Source: Tessaracoccus sp.
GTDB lineage: Bacteria > Actinomycetota > Actinomycetes > Propionibacteriales > Propionibacteriaceae
DNA: 64,000 bases
Direction: 5' to 3'
NCBI RefSeq assembly: GCF_016714275.1
Contig: NZ_JADJNP010000002.1
Span: 496,001 to 560,000, forward strand
This document shows positions 26,162 to 34,738 of this stretch, piece by piece (positions within the stretch are counted from its first letter, which is position 1; the number at the start of each line of letters is the position of its first letter). A program made the translations under genes and the position numbers. The notes beneath the pieces were generated by a model. The model had not been told where the DNA came from. It worked only from the letters and a program-made list of their open reading frames with translations, and did no database searches.

Positions 26162-26658
26162 GCAGACGCTGCGGCCTCGCTTCGCCTGTCGCCGAAGAAG
26201 CTGAACGCGACGAGCGCGACGGCCGCGAAGGTGATGAACATGTCTGCCACGTTGAAGATCGCGAAGCCGCGCAACTGGAACATGTCGACCACATGCCCGT
26301 GCAGGGCCGCGGGCGGCTGGAAGATGCGATCGACGAGATTGCCTGTTATCCCCGCCAGCAGCATGCCGAGGACGACGCCATGCCAGGGGCGGGTGATCCG
26401 CGGCAGCGCGTAGAACAGGCAGCCGAGCGTGGCGACGATGGCGAAGATGCTGAACACGATGGTCGCGCCCGATCCCATCCCGAAGGCGGCGCCGGGGTTG
26501 CGGATGAGGTTCAGCTGGAGCAGATCACCGACGAGCGGTACGGGGACGCCCGTCTCGAGGAAGGTGACGGAGGCGAGCTTGACGAGCTGATCCAGCGCGA
26601 GGCCGAACAGGCCGATCCCGAGCGCGAGCAGCCGGATCCCCGTCCGGCTCCCGGTCAG
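26158..26658 (-). CDS. lspA: Prolipoprotein signal peptidase (signal peptidase II)
   Basis: A 166-aa integral membrane aspartic protease that removes lipoprotein signal peptides. Four helices are visible. Catalytic Asp residues lie in GITGNLVDRIF and FAIFNVADMFI. The signature NLIRNPGAAFGM is also present. The start is unusual. No ATG, GTG or TTG occurs in frame between the upstream gene stop and the first helix. The best start is CTG at 26658, in CTGA overlapping that stop, with GAGGAA about 7 nt upstream. It is coupled to the TraR-like gene before it and rluD after it. Confidence 0.93.
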   Translation of the reverse strand: MTGSRTGIRLLALGIGLFGLALDQLVKLASVTFLETGVPVPLVGDLLQLNLIRNPGAAFGMGSGATIVFSIFAIVATLGCLFYALPRITRPWHGVVLGMLLAGITGNLVDRIFQPPAALHGHVVDMFQLRGFAIFNVADMFITFAAVALVAFSFFGDRRSEAAASA

Positions 26659-27083
26659 CGTCGTTCCTCGCGCTGCTTGCAGGTCACGCAGAGGGTCGCG
26701 CGCGGGAACACCTGGAGCCGGCCCTTGCCGATGGGCTTCCCACAGACCTCGCACAGGCCGTACTCCCCGCTGTCGAACAGGTGGATCGCGAGGCGCAACT
26801 GTTCGGCCATCTCGCGGACGTTGGCCATCAGCGAGACCTCCTGGTCGCGCTCGAAGTTGCTGGATCCGACGTCGGCGGGGTCGCGCCCCGCGCCGTCAGA
26901 GCCGCCCTTCAGCAGCGACTCGAGCTCCGCCTCCGTTGCCGCGATGCGGCGCTCGACGCGCTCCATCTCCTCCTGGAGTTCAGCGCGCTGCTCCGCGACC
27001 TCTTCAGGGGTCCACGGCTCCTCACCCTCTAGAACCGGGAGCACCCGGTCGGGGAGGTCGGCGGCTTTCTTTGACGTCGGCAC
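26655..27083 (-). CDS. DksA/TraR C4-type zinc-finger protein
   Basis: A 142-aa protein. An N-terminal charged helical part (about 30-75: ELQEEMERVERRIAATEAELESLL) precedes a DksA/TraR zinc finger (LCEVCGKPIGKGRL...LCVTCK, four Cys). Members bind RNA polymerase in the secondary channel; the actinobacterial ones are less characterised, and some are RbpA/CarD-independent stress factors. The start is the GTG at 27083 with AAAGGG upstream. It heads the lspA-rluD unit. The element at 27132-27296 would lie in its 5' region. Confidence 0.9.
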   Translation of the reverse strand: MPTSKKAADLPDRVLPVLEGEEPWTPEEVAEQRAELQEEMERVERRIAATEAELESLLKGGSDGAGRDPADVGSSNFERDQEVSLMANVREMAEQLRLAIHLFDSGEYGLCEVCGKPIGKGRLQVFPRATLCVTCKQREERR

Positions 27084-27131
27084 AGCGCTGCCCTTTCTCG
27101 GCGAGAAGATGTCTGGGAGAGGGTACACCAA

Positions 27132-27296
27132 AGGAAGCACTGATCAAGGCTTTCTCCGGCGAGGACGTGCTGGGCGGGATGCCCCGCCGCTCCTCGACCG
27201 CATTGCCGTACTGGACGTCCGGCACAAGATGGAGGAGCGGCGGGGCGCCCGATCCAGTGCGCCGCAGCTCGCAAGAATGATTGATCAGTGGTTCCT
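27132..27296. repeat. ~165-nt structured intergenic element (copy A)
   Basis: The outer arms AGGAAGCACTGATCAA (27132-27147) and TTGATCAGTGGTTCCT (27281-27296) form a 16-bp stem with one mismatch. Inside, a perfect 15-bp stem GCCCCGCCGCTCCTC / GAGGAGCGGCGGGGC (27180-27194 with about 27232-27246) encloses a small loop with GGACGTCC. The core GCGAGGACGTGCTGG and GATCCAGTGCGCCGCAG segments recur in the 51-kb copy. It lies between divIVA and the TraR-like gene. Small open frames across it are spurious. Confidence 0.75.
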
Positions 27297-27308
27297 ACGG
27301 GAGGGCAA

Positions 27309-27347
27309 CGCAAGGGGCCGACGCCAGGTTGGCGTCGACCCCTTGCG
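27309..27347 (-). terminator. Terminator hairpin after divIVA
   Basis: An 18-bp stem with one mismatch (27309-27326 with 27330-27347) and a 3-nt loop. It sits 22 nt beyond the divIVA stop and probably ends the long dcw transcript. Confidence 0.85.
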
Positions 27348-27368
27348 AGTTACCCGATTGTGCGGCGA

Positions 27369-28313
27369 TTACTCACCGTTGGCGAGCGCGTCGAGGCGCG
27401 GGGTCTCCGACTCCGGCTGAGCGAGCTCCGGAACATCGGCCGGCTGCGGCTGCGAGTCGTTGAGCGCGTTCAGGAGGTTCTGCAGCGTGCCGCCCAGGTT
27501 CTCGCGGTACGAGGACTCGAACGAACGCAGCGCGTCCACCTTCGTGACCAGCTCGCCCTGTTCCCGCTCGAGATCGGAGAAGAGTTCACTGCGGCGGGTG
27601 GTGGTCTCCGCATCGACGGCGACCGCGCGGGCCTGCGCGTCGTTGGTGACCTGCTCCGCGTTAACGCGAGCCTCCGACTCGATGCGGTCGGCCTTGGTGC
27701 GCGCATCGGTCTTGATCTCGGTGGCGCGCTGATCGGCCTCCGCGATCTTGCGCTGCGCCTCGGCCTGGGCCTCATTGACGAGCGTGGTCGCCTGGTCCGT
27801 CGCCATCTGCAGCAGGCGGGTCACGGCCGGCGCCGCGTCCTCGCTCGCGGTAACGACGAGGTGCTCGGAGCCACCGGCCACAGAGGTCACCTGCTCGGAG
27901 CGCAGCTTGTCGTAGTCATTGCGGACCTGCTCGAGCTTCGTGCTCAGCTGCTCGTTCTGCGCGGTCAGTTCGCTGATCTGGCGATCGGCGGCGGCCTGCG
28001 CGGCCGAGGCGCTGTCGCCCTGGGAGATGGACTCGGTGAGGGTGCGCACCTCCGCGCGCAGCCGCTCGATCTCCTCGTCCTTTGCCTGGAGGGCGGCCGC
28101 ATCTGCGCCGTCCGACTCAGCCACCTCCTGGATGCCGGCCGCGCCAACCGCCTCCACTTCGCGGCGCAGGCGCTCGCGCTCCTTCTCGAACTCGTCGAAC
28201 GTCAGCTCGACCTTGTCAATGAAGGTGTCGACGTCGCCAACCTGATAGCCGACCTCGCCTCGCCGCGTCATGCGGAAGCGGATCTGCCGGACCTCATCGA
28301 GCGTCAAGCTCAT
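27369..28313 (-). CDS. divIVA: DivIVA/Wag31 polar growth protein
   Basis: A 314-aa coiled-coil scaffold that marks poles and septa and recruits wall synthesis. The N-terminal DivIVA domain contains MSLTLDEVRQIRFRMTRRGE, then GYQVGDVDTFIDKVELTFDE. A linker and a long Ala/Glu/Gln-rich coiled coil (about 75-255) follow, with an acidic C-terminus. It is probably essential, as in other actinobacteria. It comes last in the dcw cluster and is followed by a terminator. The usual neighbour yggT is absent. Confidence 0.96.
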   Translation of the reverse strand: MSLTLDEVRQIRFRMTRRGEVGYQVGDVDTFIDKVELTFDEFEKERERLRREVEAVGAAGIQEVAESDGADAAALQAKDEEIERLRAEVRTLTESISQGDSASAAQAAADRQISELTAQNEQLSTKLEQVRNDYDKLRSEQVTSVAGGSEHLVVTASEDAAPAVTRLLQMATDQATTLVNEAQAEAQRKIAEADQRATEIKTDARTKADRIESEARVNAEQVTNDAQARAVAVDAETTTRRSELFSDLEREQGELVTKVDALRSFESSYRENLGGTLQNLLNALNDSQPQPADVPELAQPESETPRLDALANGE

Positions 28314-28416
28314 GTGTGCTCCAAGAATCGTCGAAGGTATAAACCTGGCCCCGGGGAACCGGGGTGGATGTCAGGCTAGCCTAGCTGCGCCGGGCGTGCC
28401 AGAACGAGGGCGGGCA

Positions 28417-28890
28417 TCAACTCTGGTTGAAGAACCCACCCGAAGCGATGCGCTCCTTGTCCTCCGGGCCGACCACGAGGTTGTGCGGGCAGAGGAGGAA
28501 GACCTTGCTCGAGACGCGCTCGATGTTGCCGCGAAGACCGAAGATCAGGCCCGCCGCGAAGTCGACGAGGCGCTTGTCCTCGCCGTCCTCCATGTCCGAG
28601 AGGTTCATGATCACCGGGATGCCGTCGCGGAAGTTCTCCCCGATCACCCTTGCCTCGTTGTAAGAGCGCGGACGAACGCTGACGATGCGGCTCAGGTCGG
28701 CCACTTCCTTGCTCACCGGCGTCAACGACGGGGACTTCCTGGTCGGTAGTTGCGACACCTTGGTGACCTCCTGGCTCGGCTCATCGACGTAGACCTCATT
28801 GGTGGCCTCCTCATCGTCGATAGGGTCCTCGGTCTGATAGCGCCCATCCTCGACCAGGCCCATCCATGCGGCAATCTTGCGAACGCCCAC
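28417..28890 (-). CDS. sepF: Cell division protein SepF
   Basis: A 157-aa FtsZ membrane anchor and cross-linker. The N-terminal amphipathic anchor includes RKIAAWMGL, then an acidic linker. The C-terminal SepF domain (about 70-150) contains RPRSYNEARVIGENFRDGIPVIMNL and FAAGLIFGLRG. The start is the GTG at 28890 with AAGGAGG 5 nt upstream; the longer frame to 28968 would run into the ftsZ-sepF gap. It lies 79 nt after ftsZ. Confidence 0.96.
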   Translation of the reverse strand: MGVRKIAAWMGLVEDGRYQTEDPIDDEEATNEVYVDEPSQEVTKVSQLPTRKSPSLTPVSKEVADLSRIVSVRPRSYNEARVIGENFRDGIPVIMNLSDMEDGEDKRLVDFAAGLIFGLRGNIERVSSKVFLLCPHNLVVGPEDKERIASGGFFNQS

Positions 28891-28969
28891 GGTGCCTCCT
28901 TCACGTCCTAGTAGTGGTGACAGGCTATCGCGGCGCACGCTCAGCGCACGCCGCGACGCACCGACCAAA

Positions 28970-30106
28970 TCACTTCATGAAGTCAGGGACATCCAGCTCG
29001 TCGTCGTCCTCCACCTCAACCGGGCGGCTGAAGCCGGGACGCTGCCCGGGCATCGGGCTGGCCTGGGGCGGCGCGGAGCTCGCCACGGGAGCCGCGACGG
29101 CCGGGCGCTGCTGCGCAGGACGCTGCTCGACGGGGCGGCTGACCCGCTTCTGGGGCTGGCCGCCGTCGAAGCCGGCAGCGATGACGGTGACGCGCACCTC
29201 GTCGCCGAGGGCGTCGTCGATGACCGTACCGAAGATGATGTTGGCCTCGTCGTGCGCGGCCTCCTCGATGAGCTGAGCCGCGGCCGAGACCTCGAAGAGG
29301 CCCAGGTCGGAGCCGCCGGCGATCGAGAGCAGGACGCCGTGGGCGCCGTCGATGCTGGCCTCCAGCAGCGGCGAGGAGACCGCCATCTCGGCGGCGGCCC
29401 GGGCGCGGTCCTCGCCGCGGGCGGAGCCGATGCCCATGAGGGCGGAACCGGCCTGGCTCATGATCGACTTCACGTCCGCGAAGTCGAGGTTGATCAGGCC
29501 GGGGGTGGTGATCAGGTCGGTGATGCCGGAGACGCCCTGCATGAGCACCTGGTCGGCCTGCTTGAAGGCGTCGAGGATGGCGACCTGGTGGTCGGTCATC
29601 TGCAGCAGCTTGTCGTTGGGGATGACGATCAGGGTGTCGACCTCTTCGCGCAGCGACTCGATTCCAGACTCGGCCTGCGTGGAGCGGCGGCGGCCCTCGA
29701 ACGAGAAGGGGCGGGTGACCACACCGATGGTCAGCGCGCCGAGCGAACGGGCGATCTTCGCGACGATCGGAGCGCCACCGGTGCCGGTACCGCCGCCCTC
29801 GCCTGCGGTGACGAAGACCATGTCGGCGCCGCGCAAGGCCTCCTCGATCTCGTCCGAGTGGTCCTCGGCGGCCTGGCGGCCCTTGCCAGGGTCGGCGCCG
29901 GCGCCGAGGCCGCGGGTCAGCTCACGGCCGATGTCGAGCTTGACGTCAGCGTCGCTCATCAGCAGCGCCTGCGCATCGGTGTTGACGGCGATGAACTCCA
30001 CTCCGCGGAGTCCTGCCTCGATCATGCGGTTGACGGCGTTGACGCCGCCGCCGCCGACGCCGACGACCTTTATCACCGCGAGATAGTTCTGAGATGCGCT
30101 AGCCAT
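28970..30106 (-). CDS. ftsZ: Cell division GTPase FtsZ
   Basis: A 378-aa tubulin homologue that forms the Z-ring. The nucleotide-binding regions are KVVGVGGGGVNAVNRM and the tubulin signature GEGGGTGTGGAP. The T7 loop contains NLDFADVKSIM. A variable Gln/Pro-rich linker precedes the conserved C-terminal tail DELDVPDFMK, which binds SepF and FtsW in actinobacteria. The start is the ATG at 30106, with only a weak ribosome site; the frame upstream to 30550 overlaps ftsQ. The 113-nt gap after ftsQ probably holds an ftsZ promoter, though I cannot point to one. Confidence 0.98.
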   Translation of the reverse strand: MASASQNYLAVIKVVGVGGGGVNAVNRMIEAGLRGVEFIAVNTDAQALLMSDADVKLDIGRELTRGLGAGADPGKGRQAAEDHSDEIEEALRGADMVFVTAGEGGGTGTGGAPIVAKIARSLGALTIGVVTRPFSFEGRRRSTQAESGIESLREEVDTLIVIPNDKLLQMTDHQVAILDAFKQADQVLMQGVSGITDLITTPGLINLDFADVKSIMSQAGSALMGIGSARGEDRARAAAEMAVSSPLLEASIDGAHGVLLSIAGGSDLGLFEVSAAAQLIEEAAHDEANIIFGTVIDDALGDEVRVTVIAAGFDGGQPQKRVSRPVEQRPAQQRPAVAAPVASSAPPQASPMPGQRPGFSRPVEVEDDDELDVPDFMK

Positions 30107-30219
30107 GGGGTGAAGGTTAGGTGAGCCCTCAACGCGTCGTCCAACGAGGCGGCGAATTCGGCCCCGATTCACCTCAAGCGTTACTTCAGGGTTTGCGGTC
30201 GAGGGTTGAGGGTCAGAGT

Positions 30220-30948
30220 TCAGCCGCGCGTGGTGGGCGTACGCGGGGAGGACACGTCGTAGACCCGCGCCTCCTGCGTCAGCAGCGCGGCCAGCACCTC
30301 GGCCTTCAGTGCCGATTCCGACGCGTCGCCCCACGTGACGGAGCGGCCGTCGGTGAGCGCAAGGGAGATCTGGTCGACGCCCGCGGCGCGGAGCTGGACC
30401 ACCTCCTTGGCGACGCCCTTCGGCAGCGAGGTGGCGACGGTGGCGATGTCGCGCAACAGCCGCTCGTCGGCGCGCGGCGCCTCCGCCTGGATCACGTTCT
30501 TGCTCGGCTTCTTCGAGTGGTGGAACACGACCCCTTCTGCATCGATCCACTCGATCTCTCCCGCGTTGCGTCGCTGGAAGGCGACCGTCCGCTCCGTGAT
30601 CGCGATCTCGACGGTGTCGGGCAGGCCGACGCCGACCTTCGCGTCCTTGACCGGGGGAAGGGCCCGCACGCGCGCCTCGATGCCCGCCAGGTCCTGGCGG
30701 GCGAGCGGCACGTCCAGTTGCACAGCCGCGGCCGTGCGGACGTCGTCGGCATCGAGCAGGTCGGTGCCGGTTACGACGACCTGGCGCGCGGCGAAGGCCG
30801 GCGAGAAGAAGACGAGGTAGCCGACGAGGAGGGCGGCGACGAGTACCCCGCCCGCGATCCCCCAGACGAGGAGGCGACGCCGACGCTCGGCTTTACGCTT
30901 GTCCTGCAGCGCCTTCGCGAAGGCGCCCGGGGGAAGCGGCTGCGTCAC
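30220..30948 (-). CDS. ftsQ: Divisome protein FtsQ
   Basis: A 242-aa bitopic membrane protein. A basic cytoplasmic N-terminus (KRKAERRRRLL) precedes a TM helix (about 27-49), a POTRA domain starting at VVVTGTDLLDADDVRTAAAV, and the FtsQ beta domain with VEIAITERTVAF. It forms the FtsQLB complex that activates septal synthesis. Its start overlaps the murC stop by 4 nt. Confidence 0.95.
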   Translation of the reverse strand: MTQPLPPGAFAKALQDKRKAERRRRLLVWGIAGGVLVAALLVGYLVFFSPAFAARQVVVTGTDLLDADDVRTAAAVQLDVPLARQDLAGIEARVRALPPVKDAKVGVGLPDTVEIAITERTVAFQRRNAGEIEWIDAEGVVFHHSKKPSKNVIQAEAPRADERLLRDIATVATSLPKGVAKEVVQLRAAGVDQISLALTDGRSVTWGDASESALKAEVLAALLTQEARVYDVSSPRTPTTRG

Positions 30949-32393
30949 GACTGCGCGGCCTCGGGGCGCTCCTTGAGGAGGGCCGCGAGGAGCGGGCCGA
31001 CGATCGTGACGTCGCCGCAGCCGAGCGTGATGATGAGGTCGCCGGGGCGGGCGATCTCGTTCAGTGCGGCGGGAAGGTCGTACTTCTCGACGACGTAGAC
31101 GACCTCCTTCGCGCCGTGCGCCAGCGCGGTGTCGACGACCAGCTGCCCCGTCACGCCGGGGATGGGGTCCTCGCGGGCGCCGCAGACGTCGTTGATGACG
31201 GCGATGTCGGCGAGCGTCATCACCTCGCCGAACTCGTCGGCGAAGTCGAGCGTGCGGGAGTAGAGGTGCGGCTGGAAGCAGGCGATCAGCCGACCGTCGA
31301 GACCCGTCTCCTGGTTGCCCGCGGTTGTCGCCCGGCGCGCGGCGGTCAGCGCGGCGCGGATCTCCGTCGGGTGGTGCGCGTAATCGTCGTAGACGCGGAT
31401 GCCCGCGGTGTCCGTGATCAGCTGGAACCGGCGGAGCGTCCCCTGGAAGCGGCCGAGCGCCGTCACGGCCTCGTCGTGGCGGAGGCCGAGCAGGCGGCCG
31501 ACGGCGTAGGCGGCCGAGGCGTTGGCGAGGTTGTGGTTGCCGGGGACCTGCAGGACGATCCGGCCCGACTCGTCGCCGTACGTGATGGTCGCGGCGACGC
31601 CAAGGCCGTGGGCGACGACGTCGGTGATCCGCACGTCCGCATCCTCGGACTCGCCGTAGCGGATGATGTGGCGCGCCTCGCCGACGAGCTGATCGGCGAG
31701 TGCCCGCGACCCGGGATCGTCGACGTTGATCACGACGTGGCGCACCTTCGGCCGCGTCGCGAACGCGCGGAACCCGTCGGCGTAGGCCTCGGGGGTCCCC
31801 CAGTTCACGAGATGGTCGGCCTCGACGTTGGTGATGACGGCGATCTGGGTGGGGTACTGCAGGAAGGAGGCGTCTGACTCGTCGGCCTCGACGACGAACG
31901 CGTCGCCCACGCCGATCGCGGAGCTGACCCCGCTTGTGGACAGCGCCCCGCCAATGACGTAGCTGGGATCCCTGCCCGCCTCTGCCAGCATCACGGCCGT
32001 CATCGCGGTCGTGGTGGTCTTGCCGTGGGTACCGGCGACCGACACCGCACGCTTGCCCTGCATGAGCGCCGCGAGGGCGGCCGAGCGGTGCCAGATCCGC
32101 AGGCCGCGGCGGCGGGCCTCGACCAGCTCGACGTTGTCCGCGCGGATGGCGGAAGAGATCACGACGGTGCGCGCGTCGCCCACCTGGGAGGCGTCATGCC
32201 CGACGAAGGTCTTCACCCCGACGCGCTCCAGGGAACGCAGCGACGTCGAGTCCGATTGGTCCGAGCCGCTCGTCGGCACGCCGAGTTCGGCGTAGAGCCG
32301 GGCGACGCCGCTCATGCCGGAGCCTCCGGCCGCGATGAAATGCACCGGGCCGACCTCCGTGGCGGGGACGACCTCGATGGGGGTGAGGAGCAT
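30945..32393 (-). CDS. murC: UDP-N-acetylmuramate-L-alanine ligase
   Basis: A 482-aa Mur ligase that adds the first residue of the stem peptide. The N-terminal Rossmann domain (HFIAAGGSGMSGVARLYAE), ATP-binding loop AGTHGKTTTT and central motif VEADESDASFLQY are visible. It overlaps murG by 1 nt and ftsQ by 4 nt, a tightly coupled block. Confidence 0.98.
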   Translation of the reverse strand: MLLTPIEVVPATEVGPVHFIAAGGSGMSGVARLYAELGVPTSGSDQSDSTSLRSLERVGVKTFVGHDASQVGDARTVVISSAIRADNVELVEARRRGLRIWHRSAALAALMQGKRAVSVAGTHGKTTTTAMTAVMLAEAGRDPSYVIGGALSTSGVSSAIGVGDAFVVEADESDASFLQYPTQIAVITNVEADHLVNWGTPEAYADGFRAFATRPKVRHVVINVDDPGSRALADQLVGEARHIIRYGESEDADVRITDVVAHGLGVAATITYGDESGRIVLQVPGNHNLANASAAYAVGRLLGLRHDEAVTALGRFQGTLRRFQLITDTAGIRVYDDYAHHPTEIRAALTAARRATTAGNQETGLDGRLIACFQPHLYSRTLDFADEFGEVMTLADIAVINDVCGAREDPIPGVTGQLVVDTALAHGAKEVVYVVEKYDLPAALNEIARPGDLIITLGCGDVTIVGPLLAALLKERPEAAQS

Positions 32394-33490
32394 CAGTTGC
32401 CTTTCCTTCGGGCCGCGTCAAGGACGGCGCGGGCCATGCGCTCGGCCGCGTCCGAGGGGTAGATCCCCCGGCACGTCTGCGCCATGTGGGCGAGGCGCTC
32501 GCGGTCCGCGAACGCCTCGGTGACCAGCGAAGCCAGTCTATCGGGGGTGAGCTCCGCGTCCTCGACGAGCCAGCCTCCCCCGGCCTCGACGAGCCCCGCG
32601 GCGTTCCTCCCCTGCTCCCCGTTGCCCCAGGGCAGCGGGACGAAGATCACGGGAAGGCCGCTGACGGAGGTCTCCATGACGGTGCCAGCGCCGGCGCGGC
32701 CCAGCATGAGGTCCGCCGCCGCGTAGGCGACGGCCATGTTGGACACGAAGGCAACGGGCACGTAGCGCGCGCCCGAGGCGTGCTCGACGACGACATGCTC
32801 CTCGCGCAAGTTCTTCGGGCCGAGCACGTGCAGGATCTGGATGCCGGCGGCGAGGATCCGGGCGCGGGCGCCGTCGACGGCGGTGTTGATGCTGACCGCG
32901 CCCTGCGAGCCACCGCTGACCAGGAGGGTCGGGCGATCGGGGTCGAGGCCGAACTCCGCGCGCGCCTCCGTCTGCGTCACCGTCGGGTGCGTGATGGCGC
33001 TGCTCATCGGCATGCCGACGAGGGTTCCCTTGCGCATGACGGTCTCCGGGAACGTGGTGCCGACGAAGTGGGCCCACCGCGCGCCGACCTTGTTCGCGAT
33101 GCCGGGCAGCTTGTTCGCCTCGTGGACCACGACGGGGATGCCGGACAGCCGCGCGGCGATGTAGGCGGGCAGCGACACGTAGCCGCCGACGCCCACCAGC
33201 ACGTCTGCCCCTGCCTGCTTCAGGACGCGGCGCGCCTGACGCACAGCCCGCGTCAGGGTGTAGGGCAGCTTCACGAGGTCGATGTTGACGCTGCGCGGCA
33301 GCGGGACCGGGTCGATAAGGGCGAGCTCGAGGCCGGCCGCCGGGATCACGGTGGTCTCCAAGCCCTTGGCCGTCCCGATGGCGAGCAGCCGGACGTCGGC
33401 CATGGTCTCGAGCGCCTTTGCGGTGGCGATAAGGGGCGACGTGTGTCCGGCGGTTCCGCCGCCGGCCAACACGATGCTGGTGGCGCTCAC
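32393..33490 (-). CDS. murG: Lipid II synthase MurG
   Basis: A 365-aa GT28 glycosyltransferase. It transfers GlcNAc to lipid I on the inner face of the membrane. The glycine-rich loop 1 is LAGGGTAGHTSPLI. Further motifs are the acceptor-side GVGGYVSLPAYIAA, VVHEANKLPGIANK, and the donor loop LLVSGGSQGAVSIN. It ends 1 nt into murC and starts 4 nt after ftsW. Confidence 0.98.
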   Translation of the reverse strand: MSATSIVLAGGGTAGHTSPLIATAKALETMADVRLLAIGTAKGLETTVIPAAGLELALIDPVPLPRSVNIDLVKLPYTLTRAVRQARRVLKQAGADVLVGVGGYVSLPAYIAARLSGIPVVVHEANKLPGIANKVGARWAHFVGTTFPETVMRKGTLVGMPMSSAITHPTVTQTEARAEFGLDPDRPTLLVSGGSQGAVSINTAVDGARARILAAGIQILHVLGPKNLREEHVVVEHASGARYVPVAFVSNMAVAYAAADLMLGRAGAGTVMETSVSGLPVIFVPLPWGNGEQGRNAAGLVEAGGGWLVEDAELTPDRLASLVTEAFADRERLAHMAQTCRGIYPSDAAERMARAVLDAARRKGN

Positions 33491-33494
33491 AGGG

Positions 33495-34727
33495 TCAGTC
33501 CTCCTTGGAGGCGGCCATGACGCTCGTCATGCGCGGCCGTGATGTCTTCTTGCGCGAGGCCAGGTAGGCGCGCGCGGTGGGCGTGTCCCTGGCCAATGCC
33601 AGCAGAACCCCGGTGGCCATGAGGGAGGCGATCAGCGCCGACCCGCCGTACGACATGAAGGGCAGCGGGACGCCGAGCACCGGCAGCAGGTGCATCACGA
33701 CCATGATGTTGATCACGGCCTGCACCAGGAACCAGCCGGTGATGCCGGCGGCGACCACCCTGTTGAACATCTTGTCCGAGCGGAGCGCCACCTCGAGGCC
33801 CGCCCAGCCGAGCAGCGCGAACAGCCCGATCACCAGCAGGACGCCGAACAGCCCGAGCTCCTCGCCGATGACGGCGAAGATGTAGTCGGTGTGGGCACCG
33901 GTCTTGAGTCCGCCCCACTTCTGCTTGCTCGCGCCGAGGCCCGCCCCCCACCAGCCGCCGGAGGCCAGCGCGTACAGCGCAGCCATGGGCTGGCTGGAGA
34001 GGTCCGTGTTCGACTGCGGGTCGAGGAAGATCGAGATGCGGCTCATCCGGTTGCCCGAGCCGTAGACGAGCATGCCGACGAGCGCCAGCGCCGCGAGGCC
34101 CAACGGCGCGAGTACCCGCAGCGGGTACCCGACGAACCACATGATCAGCACGAGGATCAAGCCGAGGATCAGGCCGGTGCCGAGGTCCTTGCCTGCGAGG
34201 ACGAGGGCGACGATGAGCCCTCCGAACGGCACCAGTGGCACAACCAGCTGCCACGGCTCGTGCATCCTGCCTCGCTTGAGGTGGAAGACGGTCCCGCACC
34301 AGACGATGAGCGCGAGCTTCGCGAACTCCGACGGCTGGATCTGCAGCGGTCCGATCCCGAGCCAGTTACGGTTGCCGCCGACGTCCACGCCCAGTGGCGT
34401 CAGCACCAGGGCGAGCAGAACGACGGCGACGCCCCATGCGACCCACCCCATGCGGCGGAGCACGTCCGGCGGCAGCAGCGCCAGCGCGACCGCGCCGACG
34501 AGCCCGACGGCGAAGGCGCCCGCCTGCTTGCCGAGATAGTAGAAGTCGCTGACGCCGCGAGAGGCGGCGATCACCGACGACGACGAGAGAACCATGAGCA
34601 GCCCGAGGCCGCTGAGCACCGCGACGGACGCAGCGATGAGGTAGAAGGGGGCCATCGGAGAGGCGGCGAGCGCCCGCACCTGCTGCCAGGTGGTGGCGCG
34701 CGCCGGGGCCGCAGCGTTCGTCGCCAT
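33495..34727 (-). CDS. ftsW: Septal peptidoglycan polymerase FtsW
   Basis: A 410-aa SEDS-family glycosyltransferase with about ten TM helices. It polymerises lipid II at the septum together with FtsI. Visible landmarks are GGNRNWLGIGPLQIQPSEFAK, the large loop with RISIFLDPQ, and C-terminal GVPLPFMSYGGSAL, a SEDS signature. It lies between murD and murG, with 11-nt and 4-nt gaps. Confidence 0.97.
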   Translation of the reverse strand: MATNAAAPARATTWQQVRALAASPMAPFYLIAASVAVLSGLGLLMVLSSSSVIAASRGVSDFYYLGKQAGAFAVGLVGAVALALLPPDVLRRMGWVAWGVAVVLLALVLTPLGVDVGGNRNWLGIGPLQIQPSEFAKLALIVWCGTVFHLKRGRMHEPWQLVVPLVPFGGLIVALVLAGKDLGTGLILGLILVLIMWFVGYPLRVLAPLGLAALALVGMLVYGSGNRMSRISIFLDPQSNTDLSSQPMAALYALASGGWWGAGLGASKQKWGGLKTGAHTDYIFAVIGEELGLFGVLLVIGLFALLGWAGLEVALRSDKMFNRVVAAGITGWFLVQAVINIMVVMHLLPVLGVPLPFMSYGGSALIASLMATGVLLALARDTPTARAYLASRKKTSRPRMTSVMAASKED

Positions 34728-34738
34728 CGGGTCTCCTC

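Noticed and set aside
27022..27313. Small minus-strand frames across element A
   Set aside because: They share short peptides with frames over the other repeat copies (for example PSTSSPE-like), which follows from repeated DNA rather than a conserved protein; frames are not kept between copies.
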